Shown here piece by piece: positions 1 to 5,543 of a DNA stretch of 5,543 bases. Source of the stretch: Deltaproteobacteria bacterium (GTDB lineage: Bacteria > Desulfobacterota > B13-G15); assembly GCA_003646705.1 (NCBI GenBank), contig QMLK01000089.1, forward strand, positions 1 through 5,543, read 5' to 3'. The position numbers and the translations under genes were made by a program. Every line of letters begins with the position of its first letter. Within the stretch, counting starts at the first letter, position 1. The notes under the pieces are model-generated. The model ran no database searches. It was not told where the DNA came from and saw nothing but the letters and a program-made list of their open reading frames with translations.

Positions 1-862
1 CCCCATCCCTCACCTCGTAGCGCTTGTCCACTACGACCTCCTTGAGGCCGGGCCCCTCTTCTCGCAGCCCCACCTCCTCCACCATCTTGCAGAACTCCAG
101 GGCAGAACCGTCCATGACGGGGATCTCGCCGTCGACCTTCACGAGCAGATCAGTGATACCGTAGGCGTGAAGGACCGCCATCAGGTGCTCTATGGTCCTG
201 ATGGTCACCCCCCGCAGCCCCACAGAGGTGGCGAAGTCGGTGGAGACCACGTGATCGAGGTCCCCCGGCACGACGACCTCGTCGGTGAGGTCGCAGAAGA
301 GGATACCCGTGCCAGGGGGCTGGGGCAGCAGGATCATGCCCGTCTTCTGCCCGGAGTGCAGGCCCGTGCCGTAAAGGACGGTGCTGCGCTTGAGGGTCCG
401 CTGGGGCACGATGCCCCTGCCGGCCTCCCCCTCCGCAAGGGGAGAGGGCCTCTCCTCCCCTCGGAGGGAGGGAAAGGGCCCTTCGGCCTTCTGGACCTCC
501 CTTTGCCTCAGGGCCCTCTGGAGGGTGTCCAGTAGGGCCTCGATGGAGAGGGGCTTCTCGAGGAAGTCGAAGGCCCCCATCTTCATCGCCTTCACGGCCG
601 CCGAGACGGTGGCGTGGCCCGATATCATGATGACCGGACACCCCTCGTCCACCTCCTTTATCCTGCGCAGCAGGTCTATCCCATCTATGTCCGGCATCCA
701 GACGTCGAGCAAAACCACGTCGGCCCCTTGCTGCCGGTAGAGTCGAAGGGCCTCTCTGCCGTCCTTGGCCGTAAGGGTCCGATATCCTTCGTCCTCCAGG
801 GCCCCGGCTATGGCCCTGGTCACTGCCTCTTCGTCGTCAACGATGAGGACCTTGATCTCCAT
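1..862 (-). CDS. lpxC: Response-regulator receiver fused to UDP-3-O-acyl-GlcNAc deacetylase (LpxC), partial
   Basis: The frame is open from ATG (862-860) to the left edge, giving 287 residues without the C-terminus. Residues 1-120 form a CheY-like receiver: acidic pair D9/D10, phospho-acceptor D53 in LLDVWMPDIDG, switch residue S81 in MISGHAT, aromatic F100 and K103 before P104. The LDVWMP and MISGHAT wording resembles NtrX. A Pro/Gly/Glu-rich linker spans about 121-150. LpxC begins at about 153 with QRTLK, then GTGLHSG (165-171), TIEHLMA (223-229; E225 and H226 match the catalytic Glu and first zinc His) and DGSALEF (251-257). The later zinc ligands lie outside the window. LpxC removes acetate from UDP-3-O-acyl-GlcNAc in the cytoplasm, the committed step of lipid A synthesis. 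AGGGGG (868-873) sits 5 nt before the ATG. Standalone LpxC is about 300 aa, so roughly half the enzyme is seen. Domain calls are firm; control by phosphorylation is inference. The symbol refers to the enzymatic half. Confidence 0.93.
   Translation of the reverse strand, partial: MEIKVLIVDDEEAVTRAIAGALEDEGYRTLTAKDGREALRLYRQQGADVVLLDVWMPDIDGIDLLRRIKEVDEGCPVIMISGHATVSAAVKAMKMGAFDFLEKPLSIEALLDTLQRALRQREVQKAEGPFPSLRGEERPSPLAEGEAGRGIVPQRTLKRSTVLYGTGLHSGQKTGMILLPQPPGTGILFCDLTDEVVVPGDLDHVVSTDFATSVGLRGVTIRTIEHLMAVLHAYGITDLLVKVDGEIPVMDGSALEFCKMVEEVGLREEGPGLKEVVVDKRYEVRDG
419..484. repeat. Two adjacent GC-rich inverted repeats encoding the receiver-LpxC linker
   Basis: Two imperfect hairpins lie back to back inside the coding frame. 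The first is CTCCCCCT (425-432) against AGGGGAGAG (438-446) with one bulged A. The second is CCTCCCCT (454-461) against AGGGAGG (465-471) with one bulged C. They encode linker residues of about 128-147, rich in Gly, Pro, Glu and Ser, with no domain motif. The look is that of a palindromic intergenic-type repeat sitting in-frame between two domains. Whether copies exist elsewhere in the genome cannot be seen. Confidence 0.5.
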
Positions 863-891
863 GGGCACCCCCTGCAGAAGCAGTCACCGAG

Positions 892-920
892 ATTGTAGTC
901 CACTCCTTGCCGAAAGCCAA
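892..920 (-). promoter_or_regulatory. Candidate sigma70-type promoter for the receiver-LpxC gene
   Basis: Read on the minus strand, TTGGCT (920-915, 4/6 to TTGACA) is followed after exactly 17 bp by TACAAT (897-892, 5/6 to TATAAT). Transcription would start near 885, leaving a leader of about 22 nt that contains the Shine-Dalgarno sequence. This is a consensus match by eye only. Confidence 0.5.
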
Positions 921-930
921 GGAGCTGGGC

Positions 931-959
931 TTTACAAGGGTATGGCTTGATGTTAAATT
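931..959 (+). promoter_or_regulatory. Candidate promoter of the five-tRNA cluster
   Basis: TTTACA (931-936, 5/6 to the -35 consensus) is followed after 17 bp by TAAATT (954-959). The -10 box is preceded by TG at 951-952 with one base between, the extended -10 form. The predicted start lies at about 966-967, the first base of tRNA-Arg(UCU). The same geometry recurs before tRNA-Val, which strengthens the call. Confidence 0.6.
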
Positions 960-966
960 TATACCG

Positions 967-1043
967 GCGCCTGTAGCTCAGCAGGACAGAGCAGCGGACT
1001 TCTAATCCGCGGGTCGGGGGTTCGATTCCTCCCAGGCGCGCCA
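967..1043 (+). tRNA. tRNA-Arg(UCU)
   Basis: The gene is 77 nt with encoded CCA (1041-1043). Acceptor GCGCCTG (967-973) pairs with CAGGCGC (1033-1039), and the discriminator is G. The anticodon stem is GCGGA/TCCGC with loop CTTCTAA, giving anticodon TCT; the T-arm has loop TTCGATT. It reads AGA and AGG, and AGG is used often in the neighbouring genes. It is first of five in the cluster. Confidence 0.97.
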
Positions 1044-1050
1044 GGGAGAT

Positions 1051-1128
1051 GGTGAGTGTAGCTCAGTGGGCGAGAGCGCTGGACTGTGGCTCCAGAGGTC
1101 GGGGGTTCGAAGCCCCTCACTCACCCCA
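1051..1128 (+). tRNA. tRNA-His(GUG)
   Basis: Acceptor GTGAGTG (1052-1058) pairs with CACTCAC (1118-1124). Anticodon loop CTGTGGC gives GTG. The extra 5' G at 1051 faces discriminator C1125, the G-1:C73 pair that marks histidine tRNAs for HisRS, so position 1051 is included. CCA is encoded at 1126-1128. Confidence 0.97.
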
Positions 1129-1131
1129 GGT

Positions 1132-1208
<77 letters not shown>

Positions 1209-1212
1209 AAGT

Positions 1213-1288
1213 GGGCCGTTAGCTCAACAGGTAGAGCAACGGACTCTTAATCCGTAGGTTCTGGGTTCGAGTCCCGGACGGCCCACCA
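1213..1288 (+). tRNA. tRNA-Lys(CUU)
   Basis: The gene is 76 nt. Acceptor GGGCCGT (1213-1219) pairs with ACGGCCC (1278-1284), and the discriminator is A. The anticodon stem is ACGGA/TCCGT with loop CTCTTAA, giving CTT (1246-1248), which reads AAG, the commoner Lys codon in the neighbouring genes. CCA is encoded at 1286-1288. It begins 4 bp after tRNA-Arg(UCG). Confidence 0.97.
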
Positions 1289-1301
1289 TCTCAGGACGAA
1301 G

Positions 1302-1386
<85 letters not shown>

Positions 1387-1396
1387 GTTTGACGAC

Positions 1397-1403
1397 GGAG
1401 AGG
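1397..1403 (+). promoter_or_regulatory. Shine-Dalgarno site setting the GTG start of tig
   Basis: GGAGAGG lies 4 nt before GTG (1408-1410), and its GGAG core is 7 nt away. The closer ATG at 1404 is in another frame and would overlap the site, so the GTG is the start. The site falls in the short gap after tRNA-Leu, so it survives tRNA 3' processing. Confidence 0.75.
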
Positions 1404-1407
1404 ATGG

Positions 1408-2655
1408 GTGAAGGTAAGCGTAGAAGAGCTCTCCTCCACGAGGCGACGCCTGCAGGTGGAGGTCCCCCCCGAAAGGGTGAGGGAGACCCTGGAGGAGATC
1501 TACAGGGACCTTCGGAGGCGAGTGAGGGTTAAGGGGTTCCGCGCCGGAAGGGCCCCTTTGGATCTGATAAAGAGCCTTTACAGGGATTACGCCTACCAGG
1601 AGGCTGTCTCCAAGTTGATCGAGGAGACCCTTCCGAAGGCCTTGGAGGAGGGCTCGGTACAACCCCTCCTCACCTCCCAAGTGGAGCCCGGTTCCCTCTC
1701 CCCGAGCACCCCCTTCAGCTACCAGGCCATCGTCGAGGTCAAGCCCCAGGTGGATCTGAAGGGCTACAAGGGCCTCAAGTTGAAGGTAAAGAGGGCCGAG
1801 AAGGTGAAAGAGGAGGAGGTGGAGGCAGAGCTTGAGAGGATGCGGGATTACGCGGCCAAGATGCAGCCTGTGGAGGACAGGGATCAAGTGGTCGAGGGCG
1901 ACTGGGTGCTGTTGGACTTCGAGGCCTTCCTCGAGGGGCGCCCCGTTCGGGATGGGAGGGTGGAGAACCACCTCTTGGAGGTGGGCTCAGGCACCTTGGT
2001 CCCGGGGCTGGAGGAGGGACTGGTGGGGACAAGGGTGGGCGAGGAGCGGGAGATCCCGGTGAAGATGCCCGAAGACCACCCGCGGGAGGACTTGGCCGGC
2101 CGAGAGGTGGCCTTCAAGGCCAAGGTGAAGGAGATAAGGCGCAAGGTGCTCCCGGCCATCGACGATGAGTTCGCCAAAGATATGGGCTACAAGGACCTGG
2201 AGGCCCTGCGCACCAAGGTGAAGGAAGAGCTGCAGAGGCGCCGCCAGGAGGAAGAACGGCTCGCTTTGAGGCAGGCCGCCCTGGAGGCCCTCTTGGAGGC
2301 GAACCCGGTGGAGACCCCTCCCACCCTGGTGGCCAACAGGGCGAAGGAGCTATTGCAGCGCTTGCGGGAGCGGTCCGGTCCCTCCTTCCCCGAGGAAAAG
2401 GAGGAAGAGCTCTTGGAGCAATGTCGCAAGATCGCTGAGCGGGAGACGAAGGTGGCCTTCCTGGTGGAGGAGATAGCGAAAAGGGAGGGGATCGAGGTGA
2501 GCGAGGAGGAGATCGGGCAGCGGCTGACCGAGAGGGGGACCCCCGAGCCCCTCAAGGCCGACGAGGCCCTCCGTTCACAGGTAAAGGGCGATCTTTTGCG
2601 GGAAAAGGTCTTCGATCTCCTCGTCCAAGAGGCCGAGGTGGAATATGTCGACTGA
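1408..2655 (+). CDS. tig: Trigger factor, ribosome-bound chaperone
   Basis: This 415-residue protein has the trigger factor layout. The N-terminal ribosome-binding domain carries the signature GFRAGRAP at 43-50, the same positions as GFRKGKVP in E. coli. An FKBP-like domain covers about 155-248, recognisable by VGSGTLVPG (192-200) and [11 protein letters not shown] (221-231). A helical, Glu/Arg-rich C-terminal chaperone domain fills the rest. It is slightly shorter than the usual 430 or so. Trigger factor docks at the ribosomal exit tunnel and shields nascent chains. In the FKBP domain, L201 replaces the Phe of the usual PGFE motif, and the Phe of the earlier FEGG-type turn is also absent, so prolyl isomerase activity may be weak. 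The start is GTG, supported by GGAGAGG. Its end overlaps clpP by 11 nt, the usual tig-clpP-clpX order. Confidence 0.96.
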   Translation: MKVSVEELSSTRRRLQVEVPPERVRETLEEIYRDLRRRVRVKGFRAGRAPLDLIKSLYRDYAYQEAVSKLIEETLPKALEEGSVQPLLTSQVEPGSLSPSTPFSYQAIVEVKPQVDLKGYKGLKLKVKRAEKVKEEEVEAELERMRDYAAKMQPVEDRDQVVEGDWVLLDFEAFLEGRPVRDGRVENHLLEVGSGTLVPGLEEGLVGTRVGEEREIPVKMPEDHPREDLAGREVAFKAKVKEIRRKVLPAIDDEFAKDMGYKDLEALRTKVKEELQRRRQEEERLALRQAALEALLEANPVETPPTLVANRAKELLQRLRERSGPSFPEEKEEELLEQCRKIAERETKVAFLVEEIAKREGIEVSEEEIGQRLTERGTPEPLKADEALRSQVKGDLLREKVFDLLVQEAEVEYVD

Positions 2656-3283
2656 AAGGGCTACGTTGGTCCCCATCGTCATAGAACGGGATGGAAGGGT
2701 AGAGCGAGCCTACGACATCTATTCGCGGCTCTTGAAGGAGAGGATCATCTTCCTCGGAGCGCCCATAACGGATGACCTGGCCAACCTCGTCATCGCCCAG
2801 CTGCTGTTCCTCGAGGCCGAGGACCCGGACAAGGACGTCTACCTCTACATAAACACCCCTGGGGGACTGGTCACGGCGGGTCTGGCCATCTACGACACCA
2901 TGCAGTATATAAAGCCCGATGTGGTGACCATCTGTCTGGGGCAGGCCGCAAGCATGGGGGCTGTGCTTTTGGCCGCGGGGGCAAGGGGCAAGAGGTATGC
3001 CCTCCCCCATTCTCGGATCCTGCTGCATCAGCCCATGGGGGGCTTCGAGGGACCGGCCGCAGATGTGGACATCCAGGCCAGGGAGATCCTCCGTCTGCGG
3101 GAGGAGTTGAACCAGATCCTGACAGAGCATACGGGACAGCCCCTGGAGAAGATAAAGGCTGACACCGATCGGGACTTCTACATGACGAGCCATCAGGCCA
3201 AGGAATATGGGATAATAGACGAGGTGGTGACCCACAGACCCAGGGCTGAAGGGGGTGGCGATGGACGGAAGGCGAAGGGGTAA
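2645..3283 (+). CDS. clpP: ATP-dependent Clp protease proteolytic subunit ClpP
   Basis: The protein has 212 residues, normal for ClpP. The serine-protease triad is visible: S103 in GQAASMGA (99-106), H128 in LLHQP (126-130) and D177 in DTDRDFYM (173-180). Spacings of 25 and 74 residues from the Ser match E. coli ClpP. The N-terminal region has the family segment [16 protein letters not shown] (23-38), with only a short stretch before it that might be a propeptide. ClpP forms a cytoplasmic double heptamer that degrades chains fed by ClpX. The ATG lies inside the last codons of tig, preceded by GAGGTGGA (2635-2642). Its 3' end overlaps clpX by 23 nt. The acidic and basic C-terminal tail after about 195 (Gly/Arg/Lys-rich) is variable in the family. 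Confidence 0.98.
   Translation: MSTERATLVPIVIERDGRVERAYDIYSRLLKERIIFLGAPITDDLANLVIAQLLFLEAEDPDKDVYLYINTPGGLVTAGLAIYDTMQYIKPDVVTICLGQAASMGAVLLAAGARGKRYALPHSRILLHQPMGGFEGPAADVDIQAREILRLREELNQILTEHTGQPLEKIKADTDRDFYMTSHQAKEYGIIDEVVTHRPRAEGGGDGRKAKG
3249..3255 (+). promoter_or_regulatory. Shine-Dalgarno site deciding the clpX start
   Basis: AAGGGGG ends 5 nt before ATG (3261-3263). An in-frame GTG at 3255 would overlap this purine run and have no usable site, so the ATG is preferred. The site lies inside the 3' end of clpP, which suggests translational coupling. Confidence 0.7.
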
Positions 3284-4499
3284 ACTTCACTGTTCCTTCT
3301 GCGGGAAGGGCCAAGACCAAGTCCGAAAGCTGATCGCAGGACCGCGGGTCTACATCTGCGATGAGTGCGTGCAGCTCTGCAACGAGATCCTGGAGGAGGA
3401 GCTCGAGCGGGAGGCGAGGGTCAAGGCCCCGGTGCCCAAGCCCGCCGAGATCAAGAGGATCTTGGATGAATACGTCATCGGTCAGGAGCGGGCCAAGAAG
3501 ATCCTCTCGGTGGCGGTGCACAACCATTACAAGAGGATCTACTCGACCCACAGGATGGGCGACGTCGAGATCCAAAAGAGCAACATACTGCTGATCGGCC
3601 CCACAGGGGTCGGCAAGACCCTGCTGGCCCAGACCTTGGCCAAGATCCTCGACGTACCCTTCACCATCGCCGATGCCACCACCTTGACAGAGGCCGGCTA
3701 CGTGGGCGAGGACGTCGAGAACATCATCCTCTACCTCTTGCAAGCCGCCGATTACGATGTGAGCCGTGCCCAGAGGGGCATCGTCTACATCGACGAGATC
3801 GACAAGATAGCCCGCAAGGCTGACAGCCCCTCCATAACCCGTGACGTCTCAGGAGAGGGGGTCCAGCAGGCCCTGCTGAAGATCCTGGAGGGGACGGTGG
3901 CCAACGTCCCTCCCAAGGGCGGCAGGAAGCACCCTCAGCAGGAGTTCATCCAGGTGGACACGACCAACATCCTCTTCATCTGTGGGGGGGCCTTCGTGGG
4001 GTTGGAGAAGATCATCGAGGCCAGGCTGGGCTCAGGGGGCCTCGGCTTCGGCGCCGACATCAGGAAGAAGGAGGAGCGGAAGATCGGCGACGTCCTCAAG
4101 GAGGTTCAACCCGAGGATCTCCTCAAGTTCGGCCTCATCCCGGAGTTCGTCGGGAGGCTGCCGGTGATCGCCACCTTGGATGAACTGGACGAGGACGCCC
4201 TGGTGGAGATCCTGAAGGAGCCCAAGAACGCCCTCGTAAAACAATACCAGAAGCTCTTCGAGATGGAGGGGGTGAAACTCCAGTTCACCGAAGGGGCCTT
4301 GAGGGCGGTGGCCCGCGAGGCGATGAGGAGGAAGTCGGGCGCCAGGGGCTTGAGGGCCATCCTGGAGAGCATCATGCTCGACATCATGTACGAGATCCCC
4401 TCCAAGGGGAACGTAAAGGAGTGCATCGTGGGCGAGGACGTGATCCTGAAGGGCGAAAGCCCCATCCTCGTCTACGAAAAGGAGGCCGACGTAGCTTGA
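3261..4499 (+). CDS. clpX: ClpX, AAA+ unfoldase of the ClpXP protease
   Basis: From the ATG this is 412 residues; a GTG two codons upstream is possible but less well placed. A four-Cys zinc-binding domain uses C11, C14, C33 and C36, and it binds adaptors and substrates. The AAA+ core has Walker A GPTGVGKT (113-120), pore loop GYVG (146-149), Walker B IVYIDE (174-179), an RKH loop (222-224), the LGF tripeptide (261-263) in the position of the ClpP-docking IGF loop, a candidate arginine finger R299 after FVG, and sensor 2 GARGLR (360-365). All key residues are present. ClpX unfolds tagged or regulatory proteins and passes them into ClpP. The gene overlaps clpP by 23 nt, so the pair is probably made together. 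No lon gene follows, as it does in many relatives; tRNA-Val comes next. The stop codon forms part of the -35 box of the following promoter. Confidence 0.98.
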   Translation: MDGRRRGKLHCSFCGKGQDQVRKLIAGPRVYICDECVQLCNEILEEELEREARVKAPVPKPAEIKRILDEYVIGQERAKKILSVAVHNHYKRIYSTHRMGDVEIQKSNILLIGPTGVGKTLLAQTLAKILDVPFTIADATTLTEAGYVGEDVENIILYLLQAADYDVSRAQRGIVYIDEIDKIARKADSPSITRDVSGEGVQQALLKILEGTVANVPPKGGRKHPQQEFIQVDTTNILFICGGAFVGLEKIIEARLGSGGLGFGADIRKKEERKIGDVLKEVQPEDLLKFGLIPEFVGRLPVIATLDELDEDALVEILKEPKNALVKQYQKLFEMEGVKLQFTEGALRAVAREAMRRKSGARGLRAILESIMLDIMYEIPSKGNVKECIVGEDVILKGESPILVYEKEADVA

Positions 4500-4524
4500 C
4501 AGCGTTGCAGCGGGTGCATAAAAT
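4496..4524 (+). promoter_or_regulatory. Near-consensus promoter of tRNA-Val-tRNA-Asp-rplU-rpmA
   Basis: A perfect -35 box TTGACA (4496-4501) is followed after exactly 17 bp by TAAAAT (4519-4524, 5/6 to TATAAT). The predicted start is about 4531-4533, at the first base of tRNA-Val. The stretch after the -10 box, CCCCTCAG, is GC-rich, as in stringently controlled tRNA and rRNA promoters. The -35 box contains the TGA stop of clpX (4497-4499). Confidence 0.8.
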
Positions 4525-4532
4525 CCCCTCAG

Positions 4533-4608
4533 GGGCGGATAGCTCAGGTGGGAGAGCGTCGGCCTTACAAGCCGAAGGTCACAGGTTCAAGTCCTGTTCC
4601 GCCTACCA
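4533..4608 (+). tRNA. tRNA-Val(UAC)
   Basis: The gene is 76 nt. Acceptor GGGCGGA (4533-4539) pairs with TCCGCCT (4598-4604), with a terminal G-U. Anticodon stem TCGGC/GCCGA has loop CTTACAA, giving TAC (4566-4568). T-arm ACAGG/CCTGT has loop TTCAAGT. CCA is encoded at 4606-4608. It lies 33 bp after clpX and 3 bp before tRNA-Asp. Confidence 0.97.
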
Positions 4609-4611
4609 TGC

Positions 4612-4689
4612 GGGGGCGTAGTTCAGCCAGGTGAGAACGCCGGCCTGTCACGCCGGAGGTCGCGAGTTCAAATCTCGTCGCTCCCGCCA
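4612..4689 (+). tRNA. tRNA-Asp(GUC)
   Basis: The gene is 78 nt with a 10-nt D-loop. Acceptor GGGGGCG (4612-4618) pairs with CGCTCCC (4679-4685), with one G-U. Anticodon stem CCGGC/GCCGG has loop CTGTCAC, giving GTC (4647-4649). Discriminator G precedes encoded CCA (4687-4689), as expected for aspartate. rplU starts 29 bp downstream without a terminator. Confidence 0.97.
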
Positions 4690-4718
4690 TCAATTAAACC
4701 TTATCCGCGAGGTACTCG

Positions 4719-5045
4719 ATGTATGCGGTCGTAAAGAGCGGGGGGAAGCAATACCGTGTGAGCAAGGGTGATCTCCTCCGAGTGGAGAAGATCGAGGGGG
4801 AGGTGGGCGAGAGGGTGGAGTTCCCCGTGCTGCTGCTCAGAGACGGCGAGGAGGTCAAGGTGGGCAACCCCTTCCTCGAGGGGGTGAAGGTCATCGGCAG
4901 GATAGCCCGACAGGGCAGGGGCGAGAAGATCCTCATCTTCAAGTACAAGAGGCGGAAGAACTACCGCAGGAGACAAGGTCACAGGCAGTACTATACGTGG
5001 GTCCAGATAGAGGAGATAGAGGGGGTGAAGGGAGATGGCGCATAA
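4719..5045 (+). CDS. rplU: 50S ribosomal protein L21
   Basis: The 108 residues match L21 throughout. The start [14 protein letters not shown] (1-14) and the basic signature [16 protein letters not shown] (75-90), which binds 23S rRNA, are both present. Length is close to the usual 100-105. The ATG has GAGGT (4709-4713) 5 nt upstream. The short C-terminal extension GVKGDGA is encoded by the sequence that overlaps rpmA by 11 nt. It is probably co-transcribed with tRNA-Val and tRNA-Asp from the promoter at 4496-4524 and cut free by tRNA 3' processing. Firmicutes place a small gene, ysxB/prp, between rplU and rpmA; it is absent here. Confidence 0.98.
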   Translation: MYAVVKSGGKQYRVSKGDLLRVEKIEGEVGERVEFPVLLLRDGEEVKVGNPFLEGVKVIGRIARQGRGEKILIFKYKRRKNYRRRQGHRQYYTWVQIEEIEGVKGDGA

Positions 5046-5301
5046 GAAGGCAGGAGGAAGCTCTCGTAACGGAAGGGACAGCATCGGCAAGCGCTTGGGC
5101 GTCAAGCGCTACGGTGGCCAGTTCGTCCGCGCGGGTAACATCTTGGTCAGACAGCGGGGCACCAGGATCCACCCCGGCCACAACGTGGGGGTGGGTCGAG
5201 ATTGGACCCTCTTTGCCAAGGTGGACGGAGTCGTGAAATACGAGCCCTTCGGGAAGGGGCGCACCCGCGTGAGCGTCTACCCTGTGGAGGCCTCAGCCTG
5301 A
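5035..5301 (+). CDS. rpmA: 50S ribosomal protein L27
   Basis: The protein has 88 residues, the standard length. The family start [16 protein letters not shown] (1-16) is present, including the flexible N-terminal tail that reaches the peptidyl-transferase centre. The body follows as [10 protein letters not shown] (20-29), [10 protein letters not shown] (34-43), HPGHNVG (46-52) and a DWTLFA segment. There is no N-terminal extension of the cleaved Firmicutes type. ATG lies inside the end of rplU; GGGGG at 5021-5025 and a purine run directly before the start can serve as the ribosome site. The block is closed by the terminator at 5327-5357. Confidence 0.98.
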   Translation: MAHKKAGGSSRNGRDSIGKRLGVKRYGGQFVRAGNILVRQRGTRIHPGHNVGVGRDWTLFAKVDGVVKYEPFGKGRTRVSVYPVEASA

Positions 5302-5307
5302 GCTCCA

Positions 5308-5543
<236 letters not shown>

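Noticed and set aside
150..641. Open frame on the minus strand inside the receiver-LpxC gene, and two plus-strand frames opposite it
   Set aside because: The frame giving receiver and LpxC motifs is the real one. The others are Arg/Gly/Pro-rich and match nothing.
3255..3260. GTG start for clpX two codons upstream of the ATG
   Set aside because: It overlaps the purine-rich ribosome site and leaves no spacing. ATG at 3261 is better placed, though the alternative changes only two residues.
2871..3743. 290-codon minus-strand open frame opposite clpP and clpX
   Set aside because: It is entirely antisense to two genes with intact catalytic motifs and has no recognisable domain. It is a by-product of their codon use.
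4525..4535. CCCCTCAGGGG hairpin between clpX and tRNA-Val as a clpX terminator
   Set aside because: The stem is only 4 bp, has no T-tract, and runs into the tRNA-Val acceptor. It is the promoter-to-tRNA junction, not a terminator.
4708..4718. CGAG-GTA-CTCG mini-hairpin over the rplU ribosome site
   Set aside because: Four pairs with a 3-nt loop are too weak to argue for an L21 autoregulatory structure without conservation data.

Overview
The window comes from a GC-rich, Gram-negative bacterium. An LpxC domain implies a lipid A outer membrane, and all seven tRNA genes encode their CCA end. Arg is often written AGG, and the proteins are rich in Glu, Lys and Arg, which would suit a moderate or full thermophile. 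The gene set (NtrX-like receiver, tig-clpP-clpX, rplU-rpmA-obg without the small gene that Firmicutes place between rplU and rpmA) fits Desulfobacterota or a neighbouring deep-branching phylum. No marker here settles the taxonomy, so that placement is low confidence.

Layout. (1) Positions 1-862, minus strand: the 5' part of a gene joining an NtrX-type response-regulator receiver to LpxC, the deacetylase of the committed step of lipid A synthesis. It runs off the left edge. (2) 863-966: a short divergent intergenic region with one plausible sigma70-type promoter per strand. (3) 967-1386, plus strand: five tRNA genes, Arg(UCU), His(GUG), Arg(UCG), Lys(CUU) and Leu(UAG). (4) 1408-4499: trigger factor, ClpP and ClpX, tightly overlapping and only 21 bp after the last tRNA. 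(5) 4496-4689: a near-consensus promoter whose -35 box lies on the clpX stop codon, followed by tRNA-Val(UAC) and tRNA-Asp(GUC). (6) 4719-5301: ribosomal proteins L21 and L27, overlapping by 11 nt. (7) 5308-5357: a G-tract-rich spacer ending in an intrinsic terminator. (8) 5363-5543: the start of the Obg GTPase gene, truncated by the right edge.

The plus strand is a growth-linked block. tRNAs and ribosomal proteins serve translation, trigger factor handles nascent chains, ClpXP degrades unfolded or tagged proteins, and Obg assists 50S assembly. tRNAs head both protein-coding blocks, so tRNA processing would release the tig-clpP-clpX and rplU-rpmA mRNAs. The most unusual object is the receiver-LpxC fusion, which could place lipid A synthesis under direct phosphorelay control. 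It contains a possible internal start that would also yield LpxC alone. Everything else is well-known housekeeping content.
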